Assembly (NCBI GenBank): GCA_902492935.1
Contig: CABUNJ010000040.1
Span: 1-10,047 of the forward strand
Reading direction: 5' to 3'
Source: an uncultured Collinsella sp.
Lineage (GTDB): Bacteria; Actinomycetota; Coriobacteriia; Coriobacteriales; Coriobacteriaceae
Length of the DNA: 10,047 nucleotides
A program made the translations under genes and the position numbers. A model generated the notes under the pieces. It ran no database searches. It was not told the DNA's origin and saw nothing but the letters and a program-made list of their open reading frames with translations. This document shows, in pieces, positions 1-6,958 of this stretch; the stretch's first letter is position 1, and every line of letters begins with the position of its first letter.

Positions 1-61
1 CCACCCCGCCCCACCATTCCACCCCCAATATGTTGTAAAACACCCCCGAGCATATGTTCGA

Positions 62-81
62 AAACACAATATGTTGTGTTT
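62..81. promoter_or_regulatory. Operator-like palindrome
   Basis: Eight-base arms AAACACAA (62-69) and TTGTGTTT (74-81) are perfect inverted repeats around the centre TATG, which is the size and symmetry of a dimeric repressor site. The same ATATGTT core occurs twice more just to the left, at 28-34 and 52-58, and both of those are followed after two variable bases by AAAACAC. No visible gene is controlled by it; a minus-strand gene left of the window is the natural candidate. That it binds a regulator is inference. Confidence 0.35.
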
Positions 82-86
82 ACAGC

Positions 87-120
87 AAAGGCGGGATGCC
101 ACCTGTGGCACCCCGCCTTT
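87..120. repeat. 16-bp inverted repeat (hairpin)
   Basis: The arms at 87-102 (beginning AAAGGCGGG) and 105-120 (ending CCCGCCTTT) pair over 16 bp with one A/C mismatch on the plus strand, which becomes a G-U pair on the minus strand. The AAA..TTT ends resemble a bidirectional terminator, but the U-run is only the three bases inside the stem. It may be a terminator or an intergenic repeat. Confidence 0.45.
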
Positions 121-241
121 CAACCTCAACCTTCAAGTTGACCTTGAGGCGATTTTTGCGTCCCTTTACATGGCGTTCACATCGCCCCCAAACTCCCCCA
201 CCCAAGGCACGTGCGGCCCACCACCGCGACGACAAGTGGCG

Positions 242-311
242 AAAAATGGGACGGGCCCCAGATTGCCCATGCGCGCGCAAAAGCACGCCGCAGCAATCTG
301 GGGCCCGTCCC
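242..311 (-). terminator. Long hairpin and T-run after xerD
   Basis: A perfect 19-bp inverted repeat (248-266 with 293-311) encloses a 26-nt GC-rich loop that can partly pair again. Read on the minus strand, the stem is followed by ATTTTT (247-242), as in a Rho-independent terminator, and it begins 33 nt after the xerD stop codon. The stem and loop are longer than a typical terminator needs, so it may also be a mobile or repeated palindromic element serving as one. Confidence 0.6.
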
Positions 312-344
312 CAAATACCTATAAATATGCAGGCCAGCGATGTG

Positions 345-1286
345 TTAACGATGCGCCAGCGGATGCGCCGCCAGATAGACCTCGGTCAGTTGCGTGCGGT
401 CGACATGCGTGTAGACCTGCGTGGTCGAAATATCGGCATGGCCCAAAATCTCCTGCAGCACACGCAGGTCGGCACCGCCCGCGAGCATGTGGGTGGCAAA
501 GGAGTGGCGCAAGGTATGGGGATGGAGCCCCACCAGCCCCACCTGACGCCCATACCGCTCGCATATCGCATGCACGGCCTGGCGCGACAGGCGACGTCCG
601 TTCTTATTTAAAAAGACCGCCGAGGTCTCGGTTCCGCGGGCATGGGCCGCCAAGCGAGAACGTCCCTCAGTTACATAGAGCATCAGAGCTCGCGCCGCGC
701 TTCCCACCAGCGGGGACAGGCGTTCCTTTGAGCCCTTACCGCGAACGAGTACAAAGCCATCGTCAATATGGATATCGCCCACATCGAGCCCCACCAACTC
801 GCTCACACGCAAACCGCATCCGTAGAGCACTTCCAAGATGGCATGGTCGCGCAAGCCCATCTCGCCCTCGGGGAAGTCTTGATCGAGCAGAGCCGAGACA
901 TCCTCCACCGATAGATACTCCGGCAAACGCTCAGCCTTTTTAGGCAGGCGCAACGCCGCCGTTGGATTTTGGGCTACAGCCCCATCGCGCACCAAAAAGG
1001 CATGCAGGCCCTTCACGGCTGCAAGCGCACGCTCCACCGAGGCATCGGAATAGCCCCCATCGCGACGGTCGGCGACAAAGCCCTCCACGACCTGACGAGT
1101 CACCTCTTCAAAAGACACAATACCCGCCCGCTCCAGATAGGCGCAGTACGTCGTCAGGTCACGACGATAGGCCGCAATCGTGTTGCGCGCCAAACCCCGC
1201 TCGACCGCGAGGTAATCGAGATACTCCCCCGCCGCCACGGCGAGCGACGAGGGAGTAGCTTCGGTATGTTCCTTATTCGCCGGCAC
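345..1286 (-). CDS. xerD: Site-specific tyrosine recombinase, XerD type
   Basis: Predicted cytoplasmic recombinase that, by family knowledge, resolves chromosome dimers at dif with an XerC partner. Read from the GTG at 1286 it is 313 aa, close to the usual 300. Residues 12-105 are the SAM-like core-binding domain; about 120-313 are the catalytic domain. All catalytic residues are present: Arg160 in GCGLRVSEL, Lys184 in RGKGSK, His257 and Arg260 in HPHTLRH, His283 in LGHADI and nucleophile Tyr292 in VYTH. I chose the GTG because it starts 2 nt after the pyrG stop. An upstream in-frame ATG at 1439 would overlap pyrG by about 150 bases. A second GTG at 1238 would give 297 aa. There is little room for a separate ribosome site, so translation is probably coupled to pyrG. 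XerC versus XerD cannot be settled with certainty from one gene, but the C-terminal region fits XerD better. Confidence 0.88.
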   Translation of the reverse strand: MPANKEHTEATPSSLAVAAGEYLDYLAVERGLARNTIAAYRRDLTTYCAYLERAGIVSFEEVTRQVVEGFVADRRDGGYSDASVERALAAVKGLHAFLVRDGAVAQNPTAALRLPKKAERLPEYLSVEDVSALLDQDFPEGEMGLRDHAILEVLYGCGLRVSELVGLDVGDIHIDDGFVLVRGKGSKERLSPLVGSAARALMLYVTEGRSRLAAHARGTETSAVFLNKNGRRLSRQAVHAICERYGRQVGLVGLHPHTLRHSFATHMLAGGADLRVLQEILGHADISTTQVYTHVDRTQLTEVYLAAHPLAHR

Positions 1287-1288
1287 CC

Positions 1289-2950
1289 TTAGTCCGTAGC
1301 GAGGTTCATGGGCGTCACCTGCAGACGGTCGACACCCTCGTGCTGGCCGATCGAAGCGCGTACGAACTCGCGGAACAGCGGCTGCGGGTTGGTCGGGCGG
1401 CTCTTGAACTCGGGATGAGCCTGGGTTGCCACATACCACGGATGCACGTCGCGCGGCAGCTCGACCATCTCGACCAGGCGCTCGTCAGGCGACAGACCCG
1501 AGATAACCAAACCGGCGTCCTCGAGCTGGTCGCGGAAGGCGTTGTTGAACTCAAAGCGGTGACGGTGACGCTCGTAGACGAGTTCCTCGCCATATGCCTC
1601 GCGAGCAAGGGTATCGGCGGCGAGCTTGCACGGATAGGCGCCCAGGCGCATGGTGCCGCCCTTCTCGGTCACGTCCTCCTGCGAGCTCATCAGATCGATG
1701 ACACTATACGGGCCATCCGGATCGAACTCAGAGGAGCTGGCGCCGGCAAGGCCGACGACATTGCGCGCAAATTCGCACACGGCCACCTGCATACCCAGGC
1801 AAATGCCCAGATACGGAATCTTGTGCTCACGGGCAAACTCGGCCGCGAGGATCTTGCCCTCCAGGGCGCGCTTGCCAAAGCCGCCGGGGACCAGGATGCC
1901 CGAGGCGTCGCCCAGAACCTCGGAGACATTCTGCTCGTCGAGGCTCTCGCCGTCGACCAGCTGGACGTCCACATGGCGATCGTAGAAGACGCCCGCATGG
2001 TGCAGGGCCTCGATAACCGACAGGTACGCATCGGGCAGCTGCGTGTACTTGCCCACGACGGCGATCTTCACCTTGTCGGCGTGATGGTTGGCGTGATTCT
2101 GTTTGCGCAGGAACTCGTTCCACTCGCTCATGTCGCGCTCACGCGGGTCCAGACCCAGGCGCTCGCAAATGCGCAGGTCAAAGTCCTGCTCGGCAAGCAG
2201 CTGCGGAACATCGTAAATGCTCGCGCAGTCCTCGTTGGTAAAGACGCAATCGGTGTCGACGTCGCAGAAGCTTGCGATCTTTCCGCGGATAGCGTCATCG
2301 ATATGGTGGTCGGAGCGCAGCACGATAATATCGGGCTGGATGCCAAAGCTGCGGAGCTCCTTGACGGAATGCTGTGTGGGCTTGGTCTTGACCTCGTGGG
2401 CGGCGGCGATATAGGGAACGAGCGACACGTGGATGTAGCAGACGTTCTCGGGGCCGGCCTCCTTGCGGTACTGACGGATGGCCTCGACAAACGGCTGGGA
2501 CTCGATGTCGCCAATCGTGCCGCCCAGCTCGGTGATGACTACATCGGAGCCGGTCTGCTCCTCGATGCGGCGGAACTTGTCCTTAATGGCATTGGTGACG
2601 TGGGGAATCACCTGCACGGTACCGCCCAAAAAGTCGCCGCGACGCTCGCGGGCGATTAGGCTTTTGTAGATGGCACCGGTCGTAAAGTTGGAATCGCGGG
2701 TCAGGTTCTCATCAATAAAGCGCTCGTAATGACCCAGGTCCAGGTCGGACTCGTAACCATCCTCGGTAACGAAGACCTCACCATGCTGGAACGGGCTCAT
2801 GGTACCGGGGTCGACGTTCAGATACGGGTCGGCCTTCTGCATCGTTACTTTGTAGCCACGCGACTTGAGCAGACGGCCCAGCGAGGCCGCGGTGATACCC
2901 TTGCCCAGGGACGAAACCACGCCACCGGTTACGAACACATGCTTGGTCAT
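1289..2950 (-). CDS. pyrG: CTP synthase (glutamine-hydrolysing)
   Basis: Converts UTP, ATP and glutamine to CTP, the last step of pyrimidine nucleotide synthesis, in the cytoplasm. The 553-aa product is full length. The N-terminal synthetase domain (about 1-270) carries the P-loop-like GGVVSSLGKGITAAS (9-23), the UTP/Mg region around DPYLNVDPGTMSPFQHGEVF (41-60) and ELGGTIGDIESQPF (141-154). The C-terminal class I glutamine amidotransferase domain (about 295-535) has the oxyanion strand GILVPGGFG (351-359), nucleophile Cys384 in GICLGMQ, and His512 with Glu514 in HPEFKSRP. The ATG at 2950 is preceded by AGGTAA at 2962-2957, a reasonable ribosome site. A promoter is visible upstream (3009-3037). 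The initial transcribed bases do not show the GGGC start used for CTP-sensing pyrG attenuation in Bacillus. xerD follows after 2 nt, so the two genes probably share a transcript. Confidence 0.97.
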   Translation of the reverse strand: MTKHVFVTGGVVSSLGKGITAASLGRLLKSRGYKVTMQKADPYLNVDPGTMSPFQHGEVFVTEDGYESDLDLGHYERFIDENLTRDSNFTTGAIYKSLIARERRGDFLGGTVQVIPHVTNAIKDKFRRIEEQTGSDVVITELGGTIGDIESQPFVEAIRQYRKEAGPENVCYIHVSLVPYIAAAHEVKTKPTQHSVKELRSFGIQPDIIVLRSDHHIDDAIRGKIASFCDVDTDCVFTNEDCASIYDVPQLLAEQDFDLRICERLGLDPRERDMSEWNEFLRKQNHANHHADKVKIAVVGKYTQLPDAYLSVIEALHHAGVFYDRHVDVQLVDGESLDEQNVSEVLGDASGILVPGGFGKRALEGKILAAEFAREHKIPYLGICLGMQVAVCEFARNVVGLAGASSSEFDPDGPYSVIDLMSSQEDVTEKGGTMRLGAYPCKLAADTLAREAYGEELVYERHRHRFEFNNAFRDQLEDAGLVISGLSPDERLVEMVELPRDVHPWYVATQAHPEFKSRPTNPQPLFREFVRASIGQHEGVDRLQVTPMNLATD

Positions 2951-3008
2951 ATTGAGTTACCTGCGCTTCCCGTAGAAGTTGTTTATCCACATCTTACGGG
3001 TCTTCATT

Positions 3009-3037
3009 GTAATACTCGCGCCGCGGACCGTTCGCAA
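3009..3037 (-). promoter_or_regulatory. Probable pyrG promoter
   Basis: On the minus strand there is a TTGCGA box (3037-3032), a 17-base spacer and TATTAC (3014-3009), ending about 58 nt upstream of the pyrG start. Spacing and hexamers fit a housekeeping sigma factor. It lies just after the terminator of the upstream regulator gene, so pyrG appears to be transcribed separately. Confidence 0.5.
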
Positions 3038-3070
3038 TTTTTCTCGCGTGCGATTGCATTTCTCAATCTT

Positions 3071-3104
3071 GAAACAAAACGCCGCCCGGTTTCCCAGGCG
3101 GCGT
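3071..3104 (-). terminator. Rho-independent terminator of the regulator gene
   Basis: The stem CGCCGCC/GGCGGCG (3080-3086 with 3097-3103, plus one A-T pair outside it) has a 10-nt loop. On the minus strand it is followed by TTTTGTTTC (3079-3071). It begins 25 nt after the stop of the winged-helix gene, which it should terminate. Confidence 0.8.
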
Positions 3105-3128
3105 CGCTATGGCAAGGGTTACATGCTG

Positions 3129-3467
3129 CTATCGATCAGCAACCTCGTCCTCAAGCATTTCTTGAACGAGTATGCCAGTACGGACGCCCTCAAGATACCA
3201 CTCGCCACGTTCGGTGAGGCAAATGCCATTTGCAAGCTGACCGCCGTCGTCGCTATAACGCGAGACGACATCAATCATGCCTTCGGAATCCAAGCGATCG
3301 ATTGCGGCGCGGGCACGATACGGCGAAACCCCCACGCGTTCGGCAAGCGTTTTGCGCGAGAAACCATACGGCCCGCCATTGTCTTCGGTTTGCTGGTCGA
3401 TCTCCATCAACACCAGCACCTCGACACGCTTCATATCGTTGACACTCGCACGACCCTTGCCCGCCAT
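3129..3467 (-). CDS. Small winged helix-turn-helix DNA-binding protein
   Basis: A 112-aa probable cytoplasmic transcription regulator of unknown target. Residues about 10-26 (MKRVEVLVLMEIDQQ) look like a first helix. Residues 36-62 form the helix-turn-helix: SRKTLAERVGVSPYRARAAIDRL is split by the GVS turn and followed by GMIDVVSRY, as in MarR- and GntR-like winged domains. Residues 65-87 would be the wing, ending in LTERGEWYL. The acidic C-terminus (QEMLEDEVADR) has no ligand-binding domain. The ATG at 3467 is chosen because GAGGAGG at 3479-3473 lies 5 bases upstream, an almost perfect ribosome site; a longer in-frame start at 3521 lacks one. The gene has its own terminator and looks monocistronic. 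A TATACAAT-like -10 lies near 3585-3592, without a good -35. I cannot assign it to a named family. Confidence 0.8.
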   Translation of the reverse strand: MAGKGRASVNDMKRVEVLVLMEIDQQTEDNGGPYGFSRKTLAERVGVSPYRARAAIDRLDSEGMIDVVSRYSDDGGQLANGICLTERGEWYLEGVRTGILVQEMLEDEVADR

Positions 3468-3656
3468 AGCAGCCTCCTCAAACCGAGCACGAGCATCTAA
3501 CGCGCCGTGCGCGACCGACACACCTCACGATGGCAGGTAATATCCATCATGCGGCATCCCGCCAAGGATGAAACAGTTACGGTTATTGTATACCGCTCTA
3601 ATTGTTTCTAGGCAGGTAAACGGCTATTTTTCGCCGAAATAGGCGCTTTATTGATC

Positions 3657-3690
3657 AAAAAGCCGTACCGGGCGCTAACCCGATACGGCC
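3657..3690 (-). terminator. Rho-independent terminator of the DUF1846 gene
   Basis: GCCGTA (3662-3667) pairs with TACGGC (3684-3689), and after a C/A mismatch CGGG (3669-3672) pairs with CCCG (3679-3682). On the minus strand the stem runs into TTTTT (3661-3657). It starts 34 nt after the stop codon of the DUF1846 gene. Confidence 0.8.
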
Positions 3691-3723
3691 AAAATGCAAT
3701 GCAATTACCGCGATGCTTCAAAC

Positions 3724-5205
3724 TTAGCGATGGAAGAAACCACGGCGCTCAAACTTGGGCTCGCAGCACACGTTGATACCCAGTTTGCGCAGTACCGTCT
3801 CGTCCGTCGGCGAGATGATAACGCTAAAGAAAGCATCGCAACCGCGCAACTGCTCCAGGCCCGAAAGGACGCGAGCGGCCGTCTCACTCGTGGCCGAGGT
3901 GATCGACAGCGCCATAAGCGTCTCGTCGGTGTGGAGGCGCGGGTTTTTGCTGCCCAGGAAATGCGTCTTGAGCTTGCTGATGGGCTCGATCGCTTCATCG
4001 CTAATGACCTCGAGCTCAAGGTCGACGCCCGAGACATGCTTGAGGGCGTTCATAATGAGCGAACTTGCGGCGCCCAGGCGCGTGGAGGTCTTACCGGTCA
4101 CCACGGAGCCATCGGGCATGACCATGGCACCCACGGGACCGCCCGTCAGCTGCTCCCTGGTGAGGGCCGCCGAGCGCGCCGGTGAGTAGTTCTTATCGAT
4201 GCCGGCTTTCTTCATAATAATCTTGAGACGGTCGACTTGCTCATCGCCCACGCCGGTGCGGCGCACATTTTCGACCGCGGTAAAGTAGCGGCGGACGATC
4301 TCCATCTTGGAAGCGTCGCGGCAGGCATCGTCATCGGTGATGGCAAAGCCAACCATATTGACGCCCATGTCCGTAGGGCTCTGGTAGGGGCTCTTGCCCA
4401 GGATCTTTTCCATCAGGGCACGGACTACCGGGAAGGCCTCGACGTCGCGGTTGTAGTTGACCGTGGTCTTGTTGTAGGCCTCAAGGTGGAAGGAGTCGAT
4501 GATGTTGGCGTCATCGAGGTCTGCCGTGGCGGCCTCGTAGGCAATGTTGACCGGATGCGTAAGGGGCAGATTCCAAACCGGGAAGGTCTCGAATTTGGCA
4601 TAGCCGGCGGCCGTGCCATGCTTGTGCTCGTGATAGAGCTGAGACAGGCAGGTGGCAAGCTTGCCCGAGCCAGGACCGGGGGCAGTGACCACGACGAGCG
4701 GTCGGGTGGTCTCGACAAACTCGTTCTTGCCGTAGCCATCATCGGACACGATCAGATCGACATCGTGCGGGTAGCCCTCGATGGGATAGTGCAGCTTGGC
4801 AGGAATGCCGAGCGCGTTCAGGCGGTTGCGGAACACATCGGCAGCAGGCTGGCCGGCGTACTGGGTGATGACCACAGCCGCGACGGCAAAGCCGTTGCCG
4901 CGGAACAAGTCAACCAGGCGCAGCACATCCTCGTCATAGGTAATGCCAAGGTCACCGCGAGCCTTGTTTTTCTCGATATGGTTCGCGTTGATCGCGATGA
5001 TAACCTCGACATCGTCGGCGATGCTCTTGAGCATGCGGAACTTGCTGTCCGGTTCAAAACCCGGCAGCACGCGGCTCGCATGATAGTCATCGAACAGCTT
5101 GCCGCCAAACTCCAAATAGAGCTTGCCACCAAACTGTGAGATGCGCTCCTTAATGTGAGCAGCCTGCAGCTCGATATACTTCGCATTGTCGAAACCCTGG
5201 CGCAT
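3724..5205 (-). CDS. DUF1846 / UPF0371 family protein
   Basis: A 493-aa cytoplasmic protein with no signal peptide or membrane segment. I recognise it as the DUF1846 (UPF0371) family from its N-terminus MRQGFDNAKYIELQ, the length of about 495 aa, and the motifs KLYLEFGGKLFDDYHASRVL (28-47), ITYDEDVL and VTAPGPGSGK (173-182). The last of these resembles a P-loop and is followed by LATCLSQLYHE. The family is widespread in Firmicutes and Actinobacteria and its biochemical role is, to my knowledge, not established; the P-loop-like stretch hints at nucleotide binding but I do not claim an activity. The ATG at 5205 is preferred over a TTG at 5229 because GGGAG sits 6 bases before it. A TATAAT box lies 40 bases upstream and a terminator lies downstream, so the gene is monocistronic. 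The IS inserted upstream leaves this promoter intact. Confidence 0.9.
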   Translation of the reverse strand: MRQGFDNAKYIELQAAHIKERISQFGGKLYLEFGGKLFDDYHASRVLPGFEPDSKFRMLKSIADDVEVIIAINANHIEKNKARGDLGITYDEDVLRLVDLFRGNGFAVAAVVITQYAGQPAADVFRNRLNALGIPAKLHYPIEGYPHDVDLIVSDDGYGKNEFVETTRPLVVVTAPGPGSGKLATCLSQLYHEHKHGTAAGYAKFETFPVWNLPLTHPVNIAYEAATADLDDANIIDSFHLEAYNKTTVNYNRDVEAFPVVRALMEKILGKSPYQSPTDMGVNMVGFAITDDDACRDASKMEIVRRYFTAVENVRRTGVGDEQVDRLKIIMKKAGIDKNYSPARSAALTREQLTGGPVGAMVMPDGSVVTGKTSTRLGAASSLIMNALKHVSGVDLELEVISDEAIEPISKLKTHFLGSKNPRLHTDETLMALSITSATSETAARVLSGLEQLRGCDAFFSVIISPTDETVLRKLGINVCCEPKFERRGFFHR

Positions 5206-5244
5206 GTATGGCTCCCGTCCCGTTTCCAATTAATGTTCTAGGCG

Positions 5245-5250
5245 ATTATA
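5245..5250 (-). promoter_or_regulatory. -10 box for the DUF1846 gene
   Basis: A perfect TATAAT on the minus strand, about 40 nt upstream of the ATG at 5205. No convincing -35 hexamer is seen at 16-18 bases; the upstream sequence is G-rich. The promoter may rely on an activator or be weak. Confidence 0.5.
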
Positions 5251-5312
5251 ACGGAGCAGACCCTCCCCAACGCCCAAGCAATCAACTGGCACCAACCAAA
5301 CACGTCATCGAT

Positions 5313-5381
5313 AAGTTGCGGTGGAATAGTTCCCGTTTAACCCCTCAAGACGGCCAAACAGGAACGATTCCACCGCAACTT
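5313..5381. repeat. Long palindromic element (21-bp arms)
   Basis: Arms 5313-5333 and 5361-5381 pair over 21 bases with a single T/G difference, around a 27-nt loop that can form an inner CCGT/ACGG stem. On the plus strand it is followed by CCCCTTTTT (5382-5390), so it resembles a plus-strand terminator, yet no plus-strand host gene lies before it. It may be a repetitive extragenic palindrome rather than a terminator for a local gene. Confidence 0.6.
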
Positions 5382-5456
5382 CCCCTTTTTGGTTCAAACA
5401 AACCTGGCCTTTGTATCAATAATGGAAACGTCGCAGGTGGAGCATAAGTCAGACAC

Positions 5457-5469
5457 TATGACCCAATCC
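5457..5469 (+). repeat. Left subterminal inverted repeat of the IS
   Basis: TATGACCCAATCC is the inverted complement of 6967-6979 with one mismatch. Its position a few bases inside the left boundary fits IS1111-type ends. Confidence 0.7.
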
Positions 5470-5580
5470 AGGGGCACGGAAACGACAGGAGCCCCCGCTC
5501 GTGACCGCGGGTCGGGGCTGCGACAATGTTGTTGAAGTGCCAGAGGCGCAGCCGCGCCGCAACGAGGTTGGGAGGCTCCC

Positions 5581-6702
5581 GTGCCTAGATATTCTACCGC
5601 CTTCGGAATGGACGTACACCTCAGGTCCACCACCGTCTGCGCGCTCGACGCGGAGACGGGCGAGGCCGTGACGAGGAGGTTCCGCGGCAACCCCTGGGGC
5701 GAGGTCGCGGAGTGGATGTCGGGCTTCCCCGGCCCGTCGCTCGCCGCCTACGAGAGCGGCTACCTCGGCTTCGCCCCGCAGAGGGAGCTCTCCGGGCTCG
5801 GCGTCGACTGCGTCGTCGCGGCCGTCTCCAAGGTCCCGAGGTCGGCGGCCGACCTCTCGTCCAAGAACGACCGCAACGACGCGGCCAGGATGGCCAAGGC
5901 GATACTGTCGCACGACGTCATCCCGGTATGGGTGCCGTCCCCCGAGATCGAGGGGCTCAGGGACCTCGCCGGGGCCCACGACGCGGCGACCGCGAGGCTC
6001 GCGGCGGCGAAGCAGCGGCTCCTGGCGTTCCTCGCCCGCCGGGGCTACGCCTACGGCGGCACGACGCCGGCCGGAAACCCCCGGAGGTACTGGACGTACG
6101 ACTTCCTCAGGTGGCTCGACAAGGTCCGGCCCGCCGACGACGGCGGCATCCGGGCGCTTGCGGCGCTGAGGAACGAGGTCGAGGCGGCCGCCGAGACGCG
6201 CGACGACCTCCTCGCCGAGTACAGGGCCGCCGTCGCGGCGGGCCCCCTCTCGGCGGAGGTCGAGGCGCTCCAGTCAATCAAGGGGTGCGGCTTCGCGCTC
6301 GCCGCCGCCTTCGCGTCCGAGGTCGGCGACTTCTCGAGGTTCCGCTCCGGCAGGCAGGTGACGGCCTACTTCGGCCTCGCCCCGAAGCAGAGGTCGAGCG
6401 CGGACTCCGTGCGCCTCGGCGGGATCAGCGGGGCCGGCAACGCCCTCGTCAGGAGGCTGGCCGTCGAGGGGTCCTGGAGCTACGTCCAGGCGAGCCACCA
6501 ACCGAAGCTGATGCCCAAGGGCAGCGGCGTCCCGCTCGAGGTGAGGATGCACGGGAGGAAGGGTTCCGAGCGCCTGCTCCGGCGCCGCGAGGAGATGCTC
6601 GCCAGGGGCATGCCCCAGGCGAAGGCGAACGCCGCCACCGCCGCCGAGCTCGTGAGGTGGCTGTGGGCCCTCGGCGCGATGTGCCGGGAGGCAACCGAAT
6701 AG
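5581..6702 (+). CDS. IS110-family transposase (DEDD/serine recombinase)
   Basis: A 373-aa recombinase that would excise the element as a circle and insert it under RNA guidance, by family knowledge. The N-terminal RuvC-like DEDD domain shows Asp11 in GMDVH, Glu58 in AAYESGYLGF, and Asp97 and Asp100 in SKNDRNDA. A helical linker (about 125-225) joins it to the C-terminal Transposase_20 domain: IKGCGFALAAAFASEVGDF (233-251), then RQVTAYFGLAPKQRSSADS (258-276), which supplies the serine nucleophile (Ser272 or 273), and GGISGAGNALVRRLAVEGSW. Both domains are complete. The GTG start at 5581 has GGGAGG 5 bases upstream (5570-5575). It is the only plus-strand gene here. About 20 of some 40 arginines use AGG, in contrast to CGC/CGT in neighbouring genes, which indicates horizontal transfer. 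Confidence 0.95.
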   Translation: MPRYSTAFGMDVHLRSTTVCALDAETGEAVTRRFRGNPWGEVAEWMSGFPGPSLAAYESGYLGFAPQRELSGLGVDCVVAAVSKVPRSAADLSSKNDRNDAARMAKAILSHDVIPVWVPSPEIEGLRDLAGAHDAATARLAAAKQRLLAFLARRGYAYGGTTPAGNPRRYWTYDFLRWLDKVRPADDGGIRALAALRNEVEAAAETRDDLLAEYRAAVAAGPLSAEVEALQSIKGCGFALAAAFASEVGDFSRFRSGRQVTAYFGLAPKQRSSADSVRLGGISGAGNALVRRLAVEGSWSYVQASHQPKLMPKGSGVPLEVRMHGRKGSERLLRRREEMLARGMPQAKANAATAAELVRWLWALGAMCREATE

Positions 6703-6912
6703 ACATAGCCCCCGTCCCGGCGAGCCGGGCAGCCTTCGGGGATACCCCCGCTTTCGCTGGGCGCGCGGCAGCGGCCGCATGCGCGTAGTCAGACTTGGGG
6801 AGCCCCGCCGAAGGAGAGGATTGCGGGCCGCCGGAGCGGTATCCGCGGATATGAGACTGAGCCGAAGGCGTCGACGACATGCCGGGGGCGGACCGGGACG
6901 GGTTCAACGGCA

Positions 6913-6948
6913 GGCCCCGCCGACCGATTGCAAGCGGTCGGCGGGGCC
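6913..6948 (+). repeat. 14-bp GC-rich hairpin near the IS right end
   Basis: GGCCCCGCCGACCG (6913-6926) and its perfect complement (6935-6948) enclose an 8-nt loop. No U-run follows on either strand, so it is not a standard terminator. It could be the 3' end structure of the guide RNA or block read-through into or out of the element. Confidence 0.6.
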
Positions 6949-6958
6949 ATTGTGGCTC

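Larger units (their letters stand above)
1..344. other. Gene-free region downstream of xerD
   Basis: No convincing coding region is seen on either strand; open frames here lack ribosome binding sites and recognisable protein features. The stretch holds, from left to right, three copies of ATATGTT (28-34, 52-58, 69-75), an operator-like palindrome (62-81), a 16-bp inverted repeat (87-120) and the long hairpin that follows xerD (248-311). The AT-rich repeats could belong to the promoter region of a minus-strand gene beyond the left edge, but that gene is not visible. Confidence 0.6.
5206..5580. other. Gene-free region between the DUF1846 gene and the transposase
   Basis: Holds the DUF1846 promoter (5245-5250), a long hairpin (5313-5381) and the left end of the IS (from about 5451). 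Within the IS leader there is an imperfect GC-rich hairpin with arms AGCCCC and GGGGCT, about 5490-5519. No coding region is seen. The GC content rises sharply from about 5470, where the element begins. Confidence 0.6.

Noticed and set aside
1340..2659. Long plus-strand open frame opposite pyrG.
   Set aside because: It is antisense to an unmistakable CTP synthase and has no ribosome site or family resemblance; it is a by-product of high GC.
4237..5139. 300-codon plus-strand open frame opposite the DUF1846 gene.
   Set aside because: Antisense shadow of a conserved gene, with a repetitive low-information protein and no ribosome site.
5430..5524. GTCGCA (5430-5435) and TGCGAC (5519-5524) could close a 95-nt structured RNA upstream of the transposase.
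   Set aside because: The left arm lies outside the IS as judged by the inverted repeats, and only 6 bp pair. The downstream region is the better place for the guide RNA.
5712..6788. Second long plus-strand frame overlapping the transposase.
   Set aside because: The translation is an Arg/Gly/Pro-rich string typical of a shifted frame in GC-rich DNA; the other frame has every IS110 motif.
5447..6794. AGTCAGAC at 5447-5454 and 6787-6794 as the two ends of the IS.
   Set aside because: The second copy lies well inside the right inverted repeat at 6967-6979, so it is better explained as a guide segment than as a terminal duplication.
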